A DNA stretch of 64,000 nt from Candidatus Tumulicola sp. (lineage in GTDB: Bacteria; Vulcanimicrobiota; Vulcanimicrobiia; Eremiobacterales; Eremiobacteraceae): positions 1 to 64,000 of the forward strand of contig DATNNM010000012.1 in the NCBI GenBank assembly GCA_035601835.1, in the 5' to 3' direction. Positions 17,267-25,483 of the stretch are shown piece by piece (position 1 is the stretch's first letter; every line of letters starts with the position of its first letter). Below the pieces are notes generated by a model. That model did no database searches. It had not been told where the DNA came from and saw nothing but the letters and a program-made list of their open reading frames with translations. The position numbers were made by a program, and so were the translations under genes.

Positions 17267-18508
17267 ATGTTCTTCCGCAACCTCAAGTGGAACATCATCG
17301 GCCAGCGCAACTTCTGGTTCGCCGGTTCGCTCGCGGTGATCGCCGCCGGCATCATCGCGCTGTTCGTGCATCACGGCTTGCCGCTCGGGCTGTCGTTCAC
17401 GGGCGGTTCGAACATCGACATCAAGTTCAACCAGAGCGTGAGCGAGGCCGCGGTGCGCCAGGCGCTCGTCAGCGTGGCGGTCGTCGACAAGGCCGGGGCC
17501 ACCGCCGCGCAAGTCGCAGGTGACAAGCAGCTGCGCGAAGCCCTGGCGCCGATGCAACGCGGCGAAGAGAGCGTCCAGCTCGCGTTCAAGACCGGCGACA
17601 GCGCGCCCAACGACCGAGCGATCGTCTCGGTGCAGACGTCGATCCCCGATCCCGGTCCGGTGTTCGACGCACTCGATCGGGCCGGACTCAAGGTCGATCG
17701 CGGGCAAAGCCAGATCACGTCGGTCGGCGCTTCTCTTTCCAAGGAATACCTGTCGAGGTCGCTGTGGGCGCTGATCATCGCGCTCGTGCTGCAGCTGCTG
17801 TACATCGCATTCCGCTTCGGCAACCAGCTGCGCTATGGGATCATCGCCGACATCGCGCTGATCCACGACGTGTTCGTGATGGTCGGCATCTACGCGATCG
17901 CCAATCGCAAGGCGGATGACGCGTTCCTCGCTGCGCTCTTGACCGTCATCGGCTATTCGGTGATGGACTCGATCGTCATCTTCGACCGCATCCGCGAGAA
18001 CACGCGCATCATGCCCGACGTGCCCTACGACCAGATGGTCAACACATCGTTGCTGCAGACCATGACGCGCTCGGTGAACACGCTTGCCACCGTGATTATC
18101 GTGCTCGTCGCGCTGCTGATCTTCGGCGGCGATACGCTCAAGAATTTCGCCTTCGCACTGCTGGTCGGCGTGACCAGCGGCGCATACTCTTCCATCTTCA
18201 TCGCCAGCCCGCTGTTGGTCATGTGGAAGAACTTCGAGGCGCGCAAGCGCGCGACCGATCGAGCCGCTGTTGTGGCCAGAGAACAGACGAGCACGTCGCC
18301 GGCTACGGGCAGTCAGGCGGGCGTGCAGCCGATGCGCAAGATCCAACCCAAGCAGAAGCGGACCGCCGCTCCGCCGCCGCGCTACCGCAGAAGGCGTCCG
18401 GATGAAGCGGCGCCTGGAACCGGTGAGCCGGGAGCGGTCGGCGTGTTGACTGATGGGAACGATGACGACCTCGCCTCCGAACCAGCCGCAGACGCAGACG
18501 AAAAATAG
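17267..18508 (+). CDS. secF: Protein translocase subunit SecF with long C-terminal tail
   Basis: The partner of SecD, 413 residues. Family features are GLSFTGGSNIDIKFN, ALIIALVLQLLYIAFRF, IGYSVMDSIVIFDRIREN, and SVNTLATVIIVLVALLIFGG. The membrane core ends near residue 325. After that comes about 90 residues of Arg/Pro/Ala-rich, then acidic, low-complexity sequence not found in standard SecF. The tail's last 56 bases overlap the start of the CDF gene. The tail is probably a disordered cytoplasmic extension. Confidence 0.94.
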   Translation: MFFRNLKWNIIGQRNFWFAGSLAVIAAGIIALFVHHGLPLGLSFTGGSNIDIKFNQSVSEAAVRQALVSVAVVDKAGATAAQVAGDKQLREALAPMQRGEESVQLAFKTGDSAPNDRAIVSVQTSIPDPGPVFDALDRAGLKVDRGQSQITSVGASLSKEYLSRSLWALIIALVLQLLYIAFRFGNQLRYGIIADIALIHDVFVMVGIYAIANRKADDAFLAALLTVIGYSVMDSIVIFDRIRENTRIMPDVPYDQMVNTSLLQTMTRSVNTLATVIIVLVALLIFGGDTLKNFAFALLVGVTSGAYSSIFIASPLLVMWKNFEARKRATDRAAVVAREQTSTSPATGSQAGVQPMRKIQPKQKRTAAPPPRYRRRRPDEAAPGTGEPGAVGVLTDGNDDDLASEPAADADEK

Positions 18509-19388
18509 CGCTCAGGCGCTGGCGCGCACGGGTGGCGCGCGCCTGCGCGCGCTTCGCTTGCCGCTGTTCTCCAACAGCCTGCTCGTGGTGCTCAAGCTTG
18601 CGGTATGGTGGATCTCCGGGTCCGTGAGCGTCCTCTCGGAGGCCGTGCACTCGGGCTCTGATCTGTTCACGACCATCGTGCAATCCTTCTCGGTGCGCGT
18701 GGCGACGCAGCCGGCGGACCACGATCACCACTACGGCCATGGAAAATTTGAGAACCTCGGTGCGGCCCTGCAGGCGCTGTTCATCGTGGGCATCGCGGCG
18801 ATCATCGTGGTGGAGGCGCTCTCGCGGCTTCGTCATGGGGCGAGCCTCGCGCACCTCGATCTCGGCATCGGCGTGATGCTGTTCTCCGCCGTCGTCAACG
18901 TGCTCGTGTCCATGCGTCTGGATAGGGTGGCGCATCGCGAGCAGTCGCCCGCGCTGCACGCGCAGGCCACCGACCTGCGCGTAGACGTGTGGACCGCGGC
19001 CGGCGTGGGATTCTCCTTGCTCGCTATCCGCTTCACGGGTCTGAGCATTTTGGACCCGATCGTCTCGCTCGTCGTGGCCGGCATCATCGTCAAGTCCGCG
19101 TACGATCTCACCACCCATGCGCTGGGCGACCTCACGGATCAGCGCCTGCCGCCGGAGCAGGAGGATCGCATTCGCGACATCATCGAGGGCCACCGGGAGA
19201 CGTTCGCGAGCTATCACAAATTGCGCACGCGCCGCTCGGGCGCGGGCGAGTTCATCGATTTCCATTTGCAGATGCCCGGTGGCACGCCGCTCAAAGTGGC
19301 GCACGACACCTCGGATCTCATCGTAGCCGACATCAAAAGGGTCTTGCCGCGCTCACACGTGCTGATCCACCTCGAGCCGGAAGAATAG
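18453..19388 (+). CDS. Cation diffusion facilitator (CDF) metal exporter
   Basis: A 311-residue inner-membrane metal/proton antiporter (zinc, iron, cobalt or manganese class). Six helices are visible. The metal-binding motifs are SEAVHSGSDLFTT in helix 2 and LRVDVWTAAGVG in helix 5 (each a His/Asp or Asp pair), and the DHHYGHGKFE loop is typical. The C-terminal cytoplasmic domain is complete (FIDFHLQMPGGTPLKVAHD, VLIHLEPEE). Starts at ATG 18453 or 18462 lie inside the end of secF, so translation is probably coupled. The metal cannot be assigned. Confidence 0.9.
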   Translation: MGTMTTSPPNQPQTQTKNSAQALARTGGARLRALRLPLFSNSLLVVLKLAVWWISGSVSVLSEAVHSGSDLFTTIVQSFSVRVATQPADHDHHYGHGKFENLGAALQALFIVGIAAIIVVEALSRLRHGASLAHLDLGIGVMLFSAVVNVLVSMRLDRVAHREQSPALHAQATDLRVDVWTAAGVGFSLLAIRFTGLSILDPIVSLVVAGIIVKSAYDLTTHALGDLTDQRLPPEQEDRIRDIIEGHRETFASYHKLRTRRSGAGEFIDFHLQMPGGTPLKVAHDTSDLIVADIKRVLPRSHVLIHLEPEE

Positions 19389-19394
19389 CGCCGC

Positions 19395-19901
19395 TTGCTG
19401 GTCAACATGCTCGTCGACCTCCGGACCGCTCCGCTCGCGACGCCCGGGGAAGAAGAGCTCCTCGCGGCTGCGGGTCTTACGCTGGCGCACGCCAACGGAA
19501 CGAGCGAGGAAGAACACCGCTGGATCGAGCGCACGTTTGATGGCCGGTGGCCCAAGGAGGCCGCTGCCGGCTGGAACTGGTTCGCCAAAGATCGCGCAGG
19601 CTCGACGGTTGGATTCGCGACGTACGAGCAGCGGAAATACCGCTGGTGGTGGTTGCGCGGATGGCTCGACAAGCGAGAGGTCGGTCTTTTCGGACCGATG
19701 GGCGTCGACCAGCGGCTTCGTGGCAAAGGAATCGGAAGGGTGCTCGCGCGTCGCGCCCTCGCGTCGCTGCGCGACCTGGGTTTCGCCCAAGCCCTCATCC
19801 CCGCTGTCGGGCCGGTCGAGTATTACGAGCGCGCTTGCGGTGCGCGCGTCGTCGAGCGTTTACGCCGAACGCTGTTCGGCATCCGCCGCGAGCCCGTCTA
19901 A
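19395..19901 (+). CDS. GNAT-family N-acetyltransferase
   Basis: A 168-residue protein (TTG 19395, or ATG 19407 giving 164). The acetyl-CoA-binding motif is seen as GVDQRLRGKGIGRVLARRALASL, followed by the GNAT end LIPAVGPVEYYERACGARVVERL. The substrate is unknown. It begins six bases after the CDF gene, so the two are probably co-transcribed. Confidence 0.82.
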   Translation: MLVNMLVDLRTAPLATPGEEELLAAAGLTLAHANGTSEEEHRWIERTFDGRWPKEAAAGWNWFAKDRAGSTVGFATYEQRKYRWWWLRGWLDKREVGLFGPMGVDQRLRGKGIGRVLARRALASLRDLGFAQALIPAVGPVEYYERACGARVVERLRRTLFGIRREPV

Positions 19902-19923
19902 CCTGAAGTAGCCAACTTCTTAC

Positions 19924-20070
19924 GTAGCCACGGAGCTTTAGGTCCGTGCGCTCGCCGCAGCGGCTTTGCTCGTGCCGTACAGGAGACGAAGCCCACAGCG
20001 TGACGCTAGGGCGTCGCTCGGGCACGGACCTAAAGGTCCGTGGCTACATGAGAGATCGGTCCGTGGCTAC
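19924..20070. repeat. Inverted pair of CT-NN-AG palindromes with GTAGCC ends
   Basis: 19924-19949 and 20022-20047 are inverted copies of the same 26-base unit with one mismatch. The unit has GTAGCCACGG at one end and TTTAGGTCCGTGC at the other. A third partial copy (CGGTCCGTGGCTAC) is at 20057-20070. The spacer of about 72 bases has no gene. It fills the gap between two convergent genes. Confidence 0.75.
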
Positions 20071-20082
20071 AGATCCTTCCGT

Positions 20083-20652
20083 TTACATGTGGCCGCCGTA
20101 GCCGCCGTAACCACCGCTCGCCGGCGGCGGCGCGGGGGCGGCCGTTGCGACGGGCACCACTTCTTGCGATCCGCCTCCAACCGAGCCTTGCGGCACGAAG
20201 ACGGACATCGGTTTGCTGCGATAGGTGGAGACGTAGAGAGCGCGCGCGATCGCCTGCACGTCGTTGAGCAGCGCGCTGCCGGAACTTGCGCAGGTCAAGT
20301 CAGGCGATTGTTCGCCGTGCCAAGTCAAAACGGTCTTCGGCGTGGTCGCAGCAGCGGCACAGGCGGCGGCATCGAGTTTGGATAGCGCGCCCGCGGCCGT
20401 TAAGTCACGAAAAAGAGCATCCGCTAGATCCTGACGTACTTGCCCTTTGCTGCGGCCCGCGCCGTCGATCGATTCAGCCTTGCCGGTCGGCGCGATGACG
20501 ATGCGATAGCCGGAAAGTTCGGCGGAGCCTGTATTGAGGATGACCGCGGCGCCGTCCGGCACCGGCAACGCGGGCACGCTGTTCGCCGTGCGCGCAGGAG
20601 CCGGTAAGAAGGTGAGAAGTGTAAGAGCGAGGAGCGTTGAGGTGAAGCGCAC
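20083..20652 (-). CDS. Secreted protein of unknown function, Gly-Tyr-rich tail
   Basis: A 189-residue exported protein I do not recognise. GTG at 20652 is chosen because GGGGGA lies six bases upstream and a signal peptide (VRFTSTLLALTLLTFLPAPARTA) follows at once; the longer ATG at 20721 would put 23 polar residues before it. The mature part has a domain with GYRIVIAPTGKAESIDGAGRSKG and two to three cysteines, then a Pro/Ala linker and GGYGGYGGHM at the end. It is convergent with the GNAT gene. Confidence 0.7.
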   Translation of the reverse strand: MRFTSTLLALTLLTFLPAPARTANSVPALPVPDGAAVILNTGSAELSGYRIVIAPTGKAESIDGAGRSKGQVRQDLADALFRDLTAAGALSKLDAAACAAAATTPKTVLTWHGEQSPDLTCASSGSALLNDVQAIARALYVSTYRSKPMSVFVPQGSVGGGSQEVVPVATAAPAPPPASGGYGGYGGHM

Positions 20653-20724
20653 GAGTGGGTCCCCCGGAGTCTTGCTGGAAGCGCCCGCTTCATTATATCT
20701 CACCGCAAGATACCGCCGCAAGGC

Positions 20725-21993
20725 TTACATGACGGCACCGGCGGCGTCATCGCGCGCGTTGTAGGCACCGATGGCGCGGGCGAATTCAGGTCCGTGGACC
20801 GCGTCGAAGAATCCGTTGTGGGTTTCGGTGATGCCGTTCCCGGCCCAGGGATCGTACTGGGTCCGATTGAGGGGCAAGTGCTCGGTTGGCCCCGCCGCAT
20901 CCGCGTACGACGCATGAAACGGGAGGAACATACCGTATTCTTCATGCGCTAGAACGAGTGCGCGCGCTGCCTGCGAGGCGCTCGCGGCTGAGTTGCGGAC
21001 ATACGCCGGCAGCCGGTCGTCCGCCGCGATTCGATCGTAGACCGCCTCGGCAGGACGATCGGAATGATAGATCATGTCCGCCGTATGATCGAACCGAGCC
21101 ATCCCGGGCACGCCGCGAATATCGCTGCGGACGTCATGCACCAGGTCGCCCGCGGCGTCGGATTGGCGCAGACGGACGACCGAATCGTTGAAGCCGCGCA
21201 CGCTCGAGCGAACGGCACGCATCTTCGCCGGATCCAGATCGAACACGTCGAACGCCGCCGCGGGATGATAGCCGTCTGCCCCGTAGCGCGCCTGCATCGT
21301 CGATTGCACGACGTTAGCGGCCCAATCGCCGCCGTGAGTGAGCGCGTCAGCGATCTTGGCGGACGGTGCGCCTGGCGCCAACATCGTTTCCGGACTTGCC
21401 GCGAGGAAACGAACGCCGTTGCGCGAGAGCGCGTCGGCGAAGCCCAAAGTCGCCATCAAACATTGGTTGGCGAGCACGCCCGTGATCGTGGCATTCCCGC
21501 CGGGGTGCGCTTTTTGAAACCGCGCCCTGCCGTCTGCGATGGCGCCGGCGATGTCCTCCATCGTCATGCAGTTGCCGCCGGCGGAGTCGGCTTGCAGCCC
21601 ACCGCCGTCACCGGCACCGTGGTCCACCAGGTCGAGCCAAACGTCGGCGTTTCGGAATTTCGGGTCGGCGGCGCGCTCTTCGAGCGTTCGCGAGACAAAG
21701 GCCGCGAGCGTCGCGCGGCTGGACATATCGAGCGCGGGCTCGACTTTGACCACGTGCTGCGCGCCGCCCTGGATGATCGAAGATTCGGTGCGAAGGTCGC
21801 TGCTCGTGAACGGCTTTCGGGCCAGCGACGTCGTGTCTTCGGCGACCACTTTGAGCGCAGCGTTCGCACCCGTGGCCTGGATGAAGTCCGTCACGTTGCG
21901 CTCTTGAACGGCGTCGAGGTTGTTGTCGCCGTCGCGATAGACGCCGAAGACAACGGGATGAAGCGGAGCGGACGTAGTTGCGATCGTTTCCAC
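20725..21993 (-). CDS. Clostripain-family (C11) cysteine peptidase
   Basis: A 422-residue protein of the caspase-like clan CD. The family N terminus is visible (VFGVYRDGDNNLDAVQERNV). The catalytic His is in WLDLVDHGAGDGGG (near residue 130) and the catalytic Cys in GVLANQCLMATLGFADAL (near residue 185). C11 peptidases cut after Arg or Lys and self-activate. There is no signal peptide, so a cytoplasmic role or leaderless export must be assumed. The C-terminal 150 residues have no domain I can name. The catalytic pair is intact. Confidence 0.82.
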   Translation of the reverse strand: METIATTSAPLHPVVFGVYRDGDNNLDAVQERNVTDFIQATGANAALKVVAEDTTSLARKPFTSSDLRTESSIIQGGAQHVVKVEPALDMSSRATLAAFVSRTLEERAADPKFRNADVWLDLVDHGAGDGGGLQADSAGGNCMTMEDIAGAIADGRARFQKAHPGGNATITGVLANQCLMATLGFADALSRNGVRFLAASPETMLAPGAPSAKIADALTHGGDWAANVVQSTMQARYGADGYHPAAAFDVFDLDPAKMRAVRSSVRGFNDSVVRLRQSDAAGDLVHDVRSDIRGVPGMARFDHTADMIYHSDRPAEAVYDRIAADDRLPAYVRNSAASASQAARALVLAHEEYGMFLPFHASYADAAGPTEHLPLNRTQYDPWAGNGITETHNGFFDAVHGPEFARAIGAYNARDDAAGAVM

Positions 21994-22210
21994 GGACTGT
22001 GAACCTCCCGGAAGGACGGTGCGCCCACTATCCCCTCCGCACGAGCACAGGTCTAGTCCAGGAAGGCGTCGCGCCCTTCCGATTTTTCAGGTTTCCGCAT
22101 TGCGCACATGGTAAGTGTGAGGCTGGTCAACCGGCGCACGGCAGGTTCGTCCGCGAACGCAACCCGAAGAACGCGTGCCACGCTCCGCGCGTGTCCTTGG
22201 GGGAACCAAT

Positions 22211-22753
22211 ATGACTATTTCGTTTCGTTCAGCCTTCGCGCTGTTGACGACCGGCGCGGTTATCGCCGGATGCAGCGGCGGTGGCGCAATCGTGAGCAGG
22301 CCGAGCGCGACGCTCAAGTTGAGCTGCACCAGCAAGACGTGGGCCTCTGGCCGGCTTTCGGTGAACGTGTCGTGCCAGGGATTGACGCCGTCCGGGTTCG
22401 CTCTGGGCTCGACGCTCACCGCGACCATGACAGCCCCGGCGACGCACGTCTCGGCCAGCGGTAACAACGGGTCGATTGCGGTCGCTGCGATGTCATCCAA
22501 CACGTTTTCCGTGATGCCGCTGTCAGCCGGCACGGCCGTCGTAAAACTTCAGGACGATGCTGGCGATGAAGTCGTCGTCGACGAAAACGTCACCGAAAAC
22601 ACGGAGTCACCGGAACCTTCGGAGACGCCGGCCTCGCCGGAGCCGTCCGAAACGCCGGAGCCGGCAGAGTCGGGAGAGCCATCGGAGGCACCCGAGTCGC
22701 CGGAGCCTTCGGAGACGCCGGCCACACCGGAGCCGTCCGAATCGCCGGACTAG
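22211..22753 (+). CDS. Lipoprotein with SPEPSETP repeat tail
   Basis: A 180-residue lipoprotein. It starts at ATG 22211; an upstream GTG at 22175 would add 12 residues before the signal. The signal ends in a lipobox (AVIAGC). A small Ig-like beta domain (LKLSCTSKTWASGRLSVNVSCQG...VKLQDDAGDEVVVDENV) is followed by about 55 residues of acidic Ser/Pro/Glu repeats (SPEPSETPA and variants), an extended spacer of the kind used to span or decorate a cell wall. Function unknown. Confidence 0.75.
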   Translation: MTISFRSAFALLTTGAVIAGCSGGGAIVSRPSATLKLSCTSKTWASGRLSVNVSCQGLTPSGFALGSTLTATMTAPATHVSASGNNGSIAVAAMSSNTFSVMPLSAGTAVVKLQDDAGDEVVVDENVTENTESPEPSETPASPEPSETPEPAESGEPSEAPESPEPSETPATPEPSESPD

Positions 22754-22791
22754 TGTGACGTTGCGGCCGAAAAGGTTTTGGCCGCACGCCG

Positions 22792-24423
22792 CTACCAGGT
22801 CCTCATGCCGCGCGCGCCATAGCCGTGCAAGCCGATGAGCTCCATGACCGGGCCGATGTAGGCTATCAGGGCTAGGGCGAACGCGATCGCCCCCCACATG
22901 CCCACCCGGTCAAGGATCACCGGCGTCGCGACTGCTTGCGGATCGACGTCGGCGAATTTGATGTCGGTATCGCCCTTTTCGTTGGCGAAACGTGTGCCGA
23001 CGGCGACGATGGTGAACAGAATGATGCTCAAGAATAGGATGGTGCCGCCAACGGCCGCCCACGTCATCTCCGGCGCCCACGCGTTGGCAGCGGTCGCGCC
23101 CAGGTAGGAGACGTCGTCCGTTCGGCGCGGCGAGCCGAGCAGGCCACCGATATGCATGCTGATCGACATCACGAGCATGCCCACGAACCACGCCCACTCC
23201 TGCGCCAACGCGAGCTTGGGAGCCCACAGCTTGCGTCCGGTGAGCTTGGGCACGAAATAGTACGCCGCGCCGACAAACGTCAGCGCCACCGGGCCGCCCA
23301 CGGTCACGTGGAAGTGCCCGACGATCCACATGGTGTTGTGCACCATCGCGTCCATGGCGTACGATGCATTCACGAGGCCGCCGAAACCACCGAGAATGAA
23401 CAGCAGCATGCCGAAGGCGGGCCCGGCGAACACCGGGTCGCTCCAGGGCAGCGAGCGGATCACGCCGATGAAGCCGCTCTGGCCGCGGCGACGCGCGGCG
23501 ATTTCGAACGACGCGAAGATCGCGAACGCGGTGATGACGGATGGCACCACGACGCCGTAGGTGGTCATCGTGTGCACCCATTTCCAGCCGGCCGAGATCG
23601 CCGGTTCAACGAATTCGTGGTGCAAGCCGACGGGCGTCGACAACAGGATGAGCATGATGAACACGACCCGGGTGATGGCATCGCTGAAGACCGTGCCGCC
23701 GTAGCGGGTCGGCACGAGGTTGTACCAGATCAGATACGCGCCCATGATCCAGAAGTACACGAGCGGGTGGCCGAAGTACCAGAACAGCATGCGCGTCATC
23801 ATGACGTCGACGGTCGGTCTCCAGCCAAGCGACCACGGGATGAGGTACACCAGCATCTCAGCGGCCACGCCCATCGTCGCGATGAACCACATGACGAAGG
23901 TGCAGACCGCGGCGTGAGCCGGCAGCGGCAGCTTCTGTGTCGGATTGTTGCGCTTGAACCAGACGGCGTTCTCGACGATGTCGGCAAGCACGATCCAAGT
24001 GCCGATGACGAGCACGGTTGCGCCGATGTAGAAGAGCGGGTGCGCCTTGAGCGGCGCATAGAAGGTGTACAACACCGTCGCGTTGCCGCTCAGGATCATC
24101 GCCGCCACGGCCACCGTGCCGGCCAGCATCACCCAGAACCCGGTCCAGCCTAAGAAAAGCGAGCGCTGGCGCGGCATCGTCCGATACACCGCGATCGTCG
24201 CAAGCCCGGCGATGAAGAACGTGGTGAAGACGAGCGCCATCAGCACCCCGTGCATCGTGAGCATGCGATAGTAGTCGAACGCGTGGGGCGCCGCGAACCA
24301 GTGCGCTCTCGACCAGCCCTGCAGCAAGCCAAAAACCGCGCCCAGCGCGAGCGCCGCGGTCGCGGTGTAGATGTGCGCGAGCCCAAGCCGGTTTTCGCGC
24401 TCGATCTGAGACGCCGCCGCCAT
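22792..24423 (-). CDS. cbaA: ba3-type cytochrome c oxidase subunit I
   Basis: The catalytic subunit of a B-type heme-copper oxidase, 543 residues with about 13 helices. Heme and CuB ligands are visible: MLTMHGVLMALVF (heme His), FWYFGHPLVYFWIMGAYLIWY (CuB His with cross-linked Tyr), STPVGLHHEFVEP (CuB His pair), and TMWIVGHFHVTVGG (heme a3 and b His). The A-type Glu of the D-channel is absent, typical of the ba3 group. Such enzymes keep activity at low oxygen. One base separates it from subunit II, in the order IIa-II-I, as in Thermus. Confidence 0.95.
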   Translation of the reverse strand: MAAASQIERENRLGLAHIYTATAALALGAVFGLLQGWSRAHWFAAPHAFDYYRMLTMHGVLMALVFTTFFIAGLATIAVYRTMPRQRSLFLGWTGFWVMLAGTVAVAAMILSGNATVLYTFYAPLKAHPLFYIGATVLVIGTWIVLADIVENAVWFKRNNPTQKLPLPAHAAVCTFVMWFIATMGVAAEMLVYLIPWSLGWRPTVDVMMTRMLFWYFGHPLVYFWIMGAYLIWYNLVPTRYGGTVFSDAITRVVFIMLILLSTPVGLHHEFVEPAISAGWKWVHTMTTYGVVVPSVITAFAIFASFEIAARRRGQSGFIGVIRSLPWSDPVFAGPAFGMLLFILGGFGGLVNASYAMDAMVHNTMWIVGHFHVTVGGPVALTFVGAAYYFVPKLTGRKLWAPKLALAQEWAWFVGMLVMSISMHIGGLLGSPRRTDDVSYLGATAANAWAPEMTWAAVGGTILFLSIILFTIVAVGTRFANEKGDTDIKFADVDPQAVATPVILDRVGMWGAIAFALALIAYIGPVMELIGLHGYGARGMRTW

Positions 24424-24424
24424 C

Positions 24425-24892
24425 CTAGTGAACCTCGATCGTGCCGTACATGTAGTGATGACCCGAGCCGCAATACTCGTTGCACATCAGCAGATAGGTG
24501 CCGGGCTGGTCAAACGTGTGCGAAGCGGTGCTAACCCAACCGGGGACCACCAGCATGTTCACATCCGTATTCGCGATGAAGAATCCATGGACGACGTCCG
24601 GGCTCGTGCTATAGAATGTCACCTTCGCGCCGCGCGGCACTTTCATAGTCGAGGGGGTGAACGAGAAGATCCGGGCGATGATGTACGCTTCGTACGAGCC
24701 GTCCGGCAGCTTGCGCAGGCTCGGATTGTCGAACGGCGGCGTGCTGGAGACCTTGGTCGGGTCGATCGGCTGCAGGTGCGAAGGCGGGATGAGTCCCTGG
24801 CTGATGGCGGCGGCACTGAGGAGGCCCAAGAAAACCACCAGCGTGCCGATGCTAAGGCCGATCCAGATGCGCTCGAGCCGGTGGATGTGCAT
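24425..24892 (-). CDS. cbaB: ba3-type cytochrome c oxidase subunit II (CuA)
   Basis: A 155-residue protein with one N-terminal membrane anchor and a periplasmic CuA domain. The CuA ligands are intact: VVHGFFIANTD (His) and CNEYCGSGHHYM (Cys, backbone Glu, Cys, His, Met). This site accepts electrons from cytochrome c or a cupredoxin and passes them to subunit I. The short form with one helix is typical of the ba3 class. It starts three bases after the stop of the small subunit. Confidence 0.95.
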   Translation of the reverse strand: MHIHRLERIWIGLSIGTLVVFLGLLSAAAISQGLIPPSHLQPIDPTKVSSTPPFDNPSLRKLPDGSYEAYIIARIFSFTPSTMKVPRGAKVTFYSTSPDVVHGFFIANTDVNMLVVPGWVSTASHTFDQPGTYLLMCNEYCGSGHHYMYGTIEVH

Positions 24893-24895
24893 CGG

Positions 24896-25009
24896 CTAGA
24901 ACCTGCTGCGAGCGAGCCAGAACAACAGCAGCCAGCCGATGACAAACGCCACGCCCAAGAACGTAATGAACGTCCGCGTGGCTGGAAGGAGAGGATCCTT
25001 TTGATTCAC
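24896..25009 (-). CDS. cbaD: Small ba3 oxidase subunit IIa-like protein (37 residues)
   Basis: A 37-residue protein from GTG 25009, with AGGA eight to eleven bases upstream. It has a short polar N terminus (VNQKDPLLPATR) and one transmembrane helix (FITFLGVAFVIGWLLLFWLA), then RSRF. Its position just before subunit II, its length and the single helix match subunit IIa of Thermus ba3 oxidase (34 residues, gene order IIa-II-I). It stops three bases before subunit II. It has too few residues for ordinary gene calling. The match is by position and topology, not by sequence identity. Confidence 0.72.
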   Translation of the reverse strand: MNQKDPLLPATRTFITFLGVAFVIGWLLLFWLARSRF

Positions 25010-25116
25010 AAGTTATTCCTTGCCGATCTGGCTGCGCTTTTTGTAGCAGTCTTCACCGCTCCTTCTCAATCCGCCACCCCAAGAAGTGAGATAATAGGGT
25101 CACGGAGGTCCTCGCA

Positions 25117-25479
25117 ATGTTTATCCAACGCGCTTTATTCTGCGGCACTCTCTTCCTTGCCGCCATCGGCTTCATAATGGGCGCCAGCGCGCCCGCAGCG
25201 GCGCACCCGCCGATCGACATATCGGCCGCCAACTGGAAGTTCACGCCCAACACCATCACGGTCGAAGCAGGTCAGCCCGTGACCCTGCACGTGACGGCGA
25301 CGTCCGGGGTGCACGGCATCCAATCCGACGAGCTCGGCATCCCGAAGACCGCCATCGCGCCGGGCAAGTTCGTCGACGTCACCTTCACGCCCAAGACCCC
25401 CGGGACGTACAAGATCCACTGCGCCATTCCGTGTGGTCCAGGCCATGGGGATATGGTCATCACGATCGTGGTGAAATAG
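25117..25479 (+). CDS. Soluble CuA-like cupredoxin
   Basis: A 120-residue periplasmic copper protein with a cleavable signal (residues 1-30, ending APAAAH). The copper site is visible: GVHGIQSDE gives a His, and CAIPCGPGHGDM has the exact CuA spacing Cys-x3-Cys-x3-His-x2-Met. The Glu that lies between the cysteines in CuA (CxExC) is replaced by Ile-Pro, so the site may be an altered CuA or mononuclear copper. It is divergent from the oxidase operon and four bases ahead of the Cyc2-like gene. It could carry electrons between those two. Confidence 0.85.
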   Translation: MFIQRALFCGTLFLAAIGFIMGASAPAAAHPPIDISAANWKFTPNTITVEAGQPVTLHVTATSGVHGIQSDELGIPKTAIAPGKFVDVTFTPKTPGTYKIHCAIPCGPGHGDMVITIVVK

Positions 25480-25483
25480 CAAA

